Below, piece by piece: positions 63,577 to 64,000 of a stretch of DNA of 64,000 nucleotides. The stretch is taken from positions 18,044,067 to 18,108,066 of the forward strand of contig NC_051087.1 in NCBI RefSeq assembly GCF_901709675.1, in the 5' to 3' direction. Within the stretch, counting starts at the first letter, position 1, and each line of letters begins with the position of its first letter. This DNA is from Syngnathus acus. Lineage: Eukaryota > Chordata > Actinopteri > Syngnathiformes > Syngnathidae. The position numbers and the translations under genes were made by a program. Below the pieces are notes generated by a model. That model searched no databases and had not been told where the DNA came from. It saw only the letters and a program-made list of their open reading frames with translations.

Positions 63577-63635
63577 AATGTCCTCTCTGGTCAAAACCAC
63601 ACCACACTGACTTTCCCTCCGCCACCCCACGCCAT
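63577..63635. other. 5' region of the HECT gene
   Basis: Short leader between the ATG at 63576 and the palindromic array. The promoter probably lies in or next to the array; no TATA box is evident. Confidence 0.4.
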
Positions 63636-64000
63636 AAATTCTGAGAATAAAGTCAGAATTCTGACTTTATTCTCAGAATTCTGACTTTAAAGTCAGAATT
63701 CCGACTTTAAAGTCAGAATTCTGAGAATAAAGTCAGAATTCTGACTTTAAAGTCAGAATTCCCCATTTCTGACTTTAAAGTCAGAATTCTGACTTTAAAG
63801 TGGGAATTCTGACTTTAAAGTCAGAATTCTGAGAATAAAGTCAGAATTCTGACTTTAAAGTCAGAATTCCGACTTTAAAGTCAGAATTCTGAGAATAAAG
63901 TCAGAATTCTGAGTTTAAAGTCAGAAATTGGGAATTCTGACTTTATTCTCAGAATTCTGACTTTAAAGTGGGAATTCTGACTTTAAAGTCAGAATTCTGA
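63636..64000. repeat. Right terminal palindromic repeat array
   Basis: Repeated AATTCTGACTTTAAAGTCAG and AATTCTGAGAATAAAGTCAG units, each self-complementary around TTTAAA or GAATTC, with variants CAGAATTCCGACTTT and AAAGTGGGAATTC. At least 15 half-units run to the window edge. The array can fold in many registers. It matches the short array at 58775-58840. Confidence 0.93.

Larger units (their letters stand above)
58728..64000. mobile_element. Two-gene DNA transposon: DDE integrase plus HECT protein (right end off window)
   Basis: The left border is near GGAAGAGGATTAGGGCCAGT and a short array of AGAATTCTGACTTTATTCTC repeats (58775-58840). The right border is a long array of the same palindromic units (63636 onwards, running off the window). 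Between them are two convergent, spliced genes: a DDE integrase-like gene (+) and a HECT-domain gene (-). The paired borders and the enzyme suggest one autonomous element. It may belong to the IS3EU or a related group, which I cannot verify. Confidence 0.65.

Overview
The window looks like a piece of a ray-finned fish (probably teleost) nuclear chromosome: a large, repeat-choked region of one host gene. The repeat repertoire (several Tc1-like families, Rex1-type LINEs, an RTE-type LINE, BEL/Pao, a GalEa-like copia element, many non-autonomous hATs, a tRNA-derived SINE) is typical of fish. The host gene shows as four consecutive minus-strand coding exons at 57402-57540, 43165-43243, 43000-43046 and 25030-25208. 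Exon phases join perfectly. Together they encode the N-terminal part of a KDM2-type (JmjC/F-box, KDM2B-like) histone demethylase, up to just before the catalytic JmjC core. The first exon(s) and everything downstream of 25030 were not found here, so the two large introns (about 14.2 and 17.8 kb) and the flanks are mostly mobile DNA.

Left flank (1-25029): hAT and Tc1 fragments. A (CT)n tract is fused to an inverted 33-bp copy of the kdm2b exon. Nested members of a TA-inserting TIR family ('A', ends TACCGTAATTTTCGGACTATAAG) carry 161-bp and 118-bp tandem arrays. Further on are a Penelope-like fold-back with hammerhead-like motifs, an intact 7.8-kb BEL/Pao retrotransposon whose 3' LTR is split by a THAP/YqaJ-type DNA transposon, a copia relic, a mariner relic, and a Tc1 element split by a Rex1 LINE.

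Intron between 25208 and 43000: a related TIR element ('C', TACCGTATTGGCCCGAATATAAGACG) begins 20 bp from the exon. It contains an 8.8-kb endogenous retrovirus (gag and env relics, no pol, itself hit by a hAT and an RTE LINE) and a truncated third TIR type ('B', ...CTATAAGGCGC) with 251-bp repeats and a hAT. Then follow an APE-type LINE cut by a hAT, a Tc1 element and a further LINE fragment.

Intron between 43243 and 57402: two Tc1 families (one carrying a SINE and a hAT MITE), a ZBED-like hAT gene split by 6.9 kb of A/B elements and a nearly intact Rex1-type LINE, and an endonuclease fragment of another LINE.

Right end (about 58728-64000): a probable autonomous two-gene DNA transposon that runs off the window. 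It has a spliced DDE integrase-like gene (+) convergent with a spliced HECT-domain gene (-), and is bordered by arrays of palindromic AATTCTGACTTTAAAG-type repeats. This is the best candidate for an under-described system.

No bacterial-type operons, CRISPR arrays or rRNA genes were seen; the only tRNA-like sequence is the head of a SINE.
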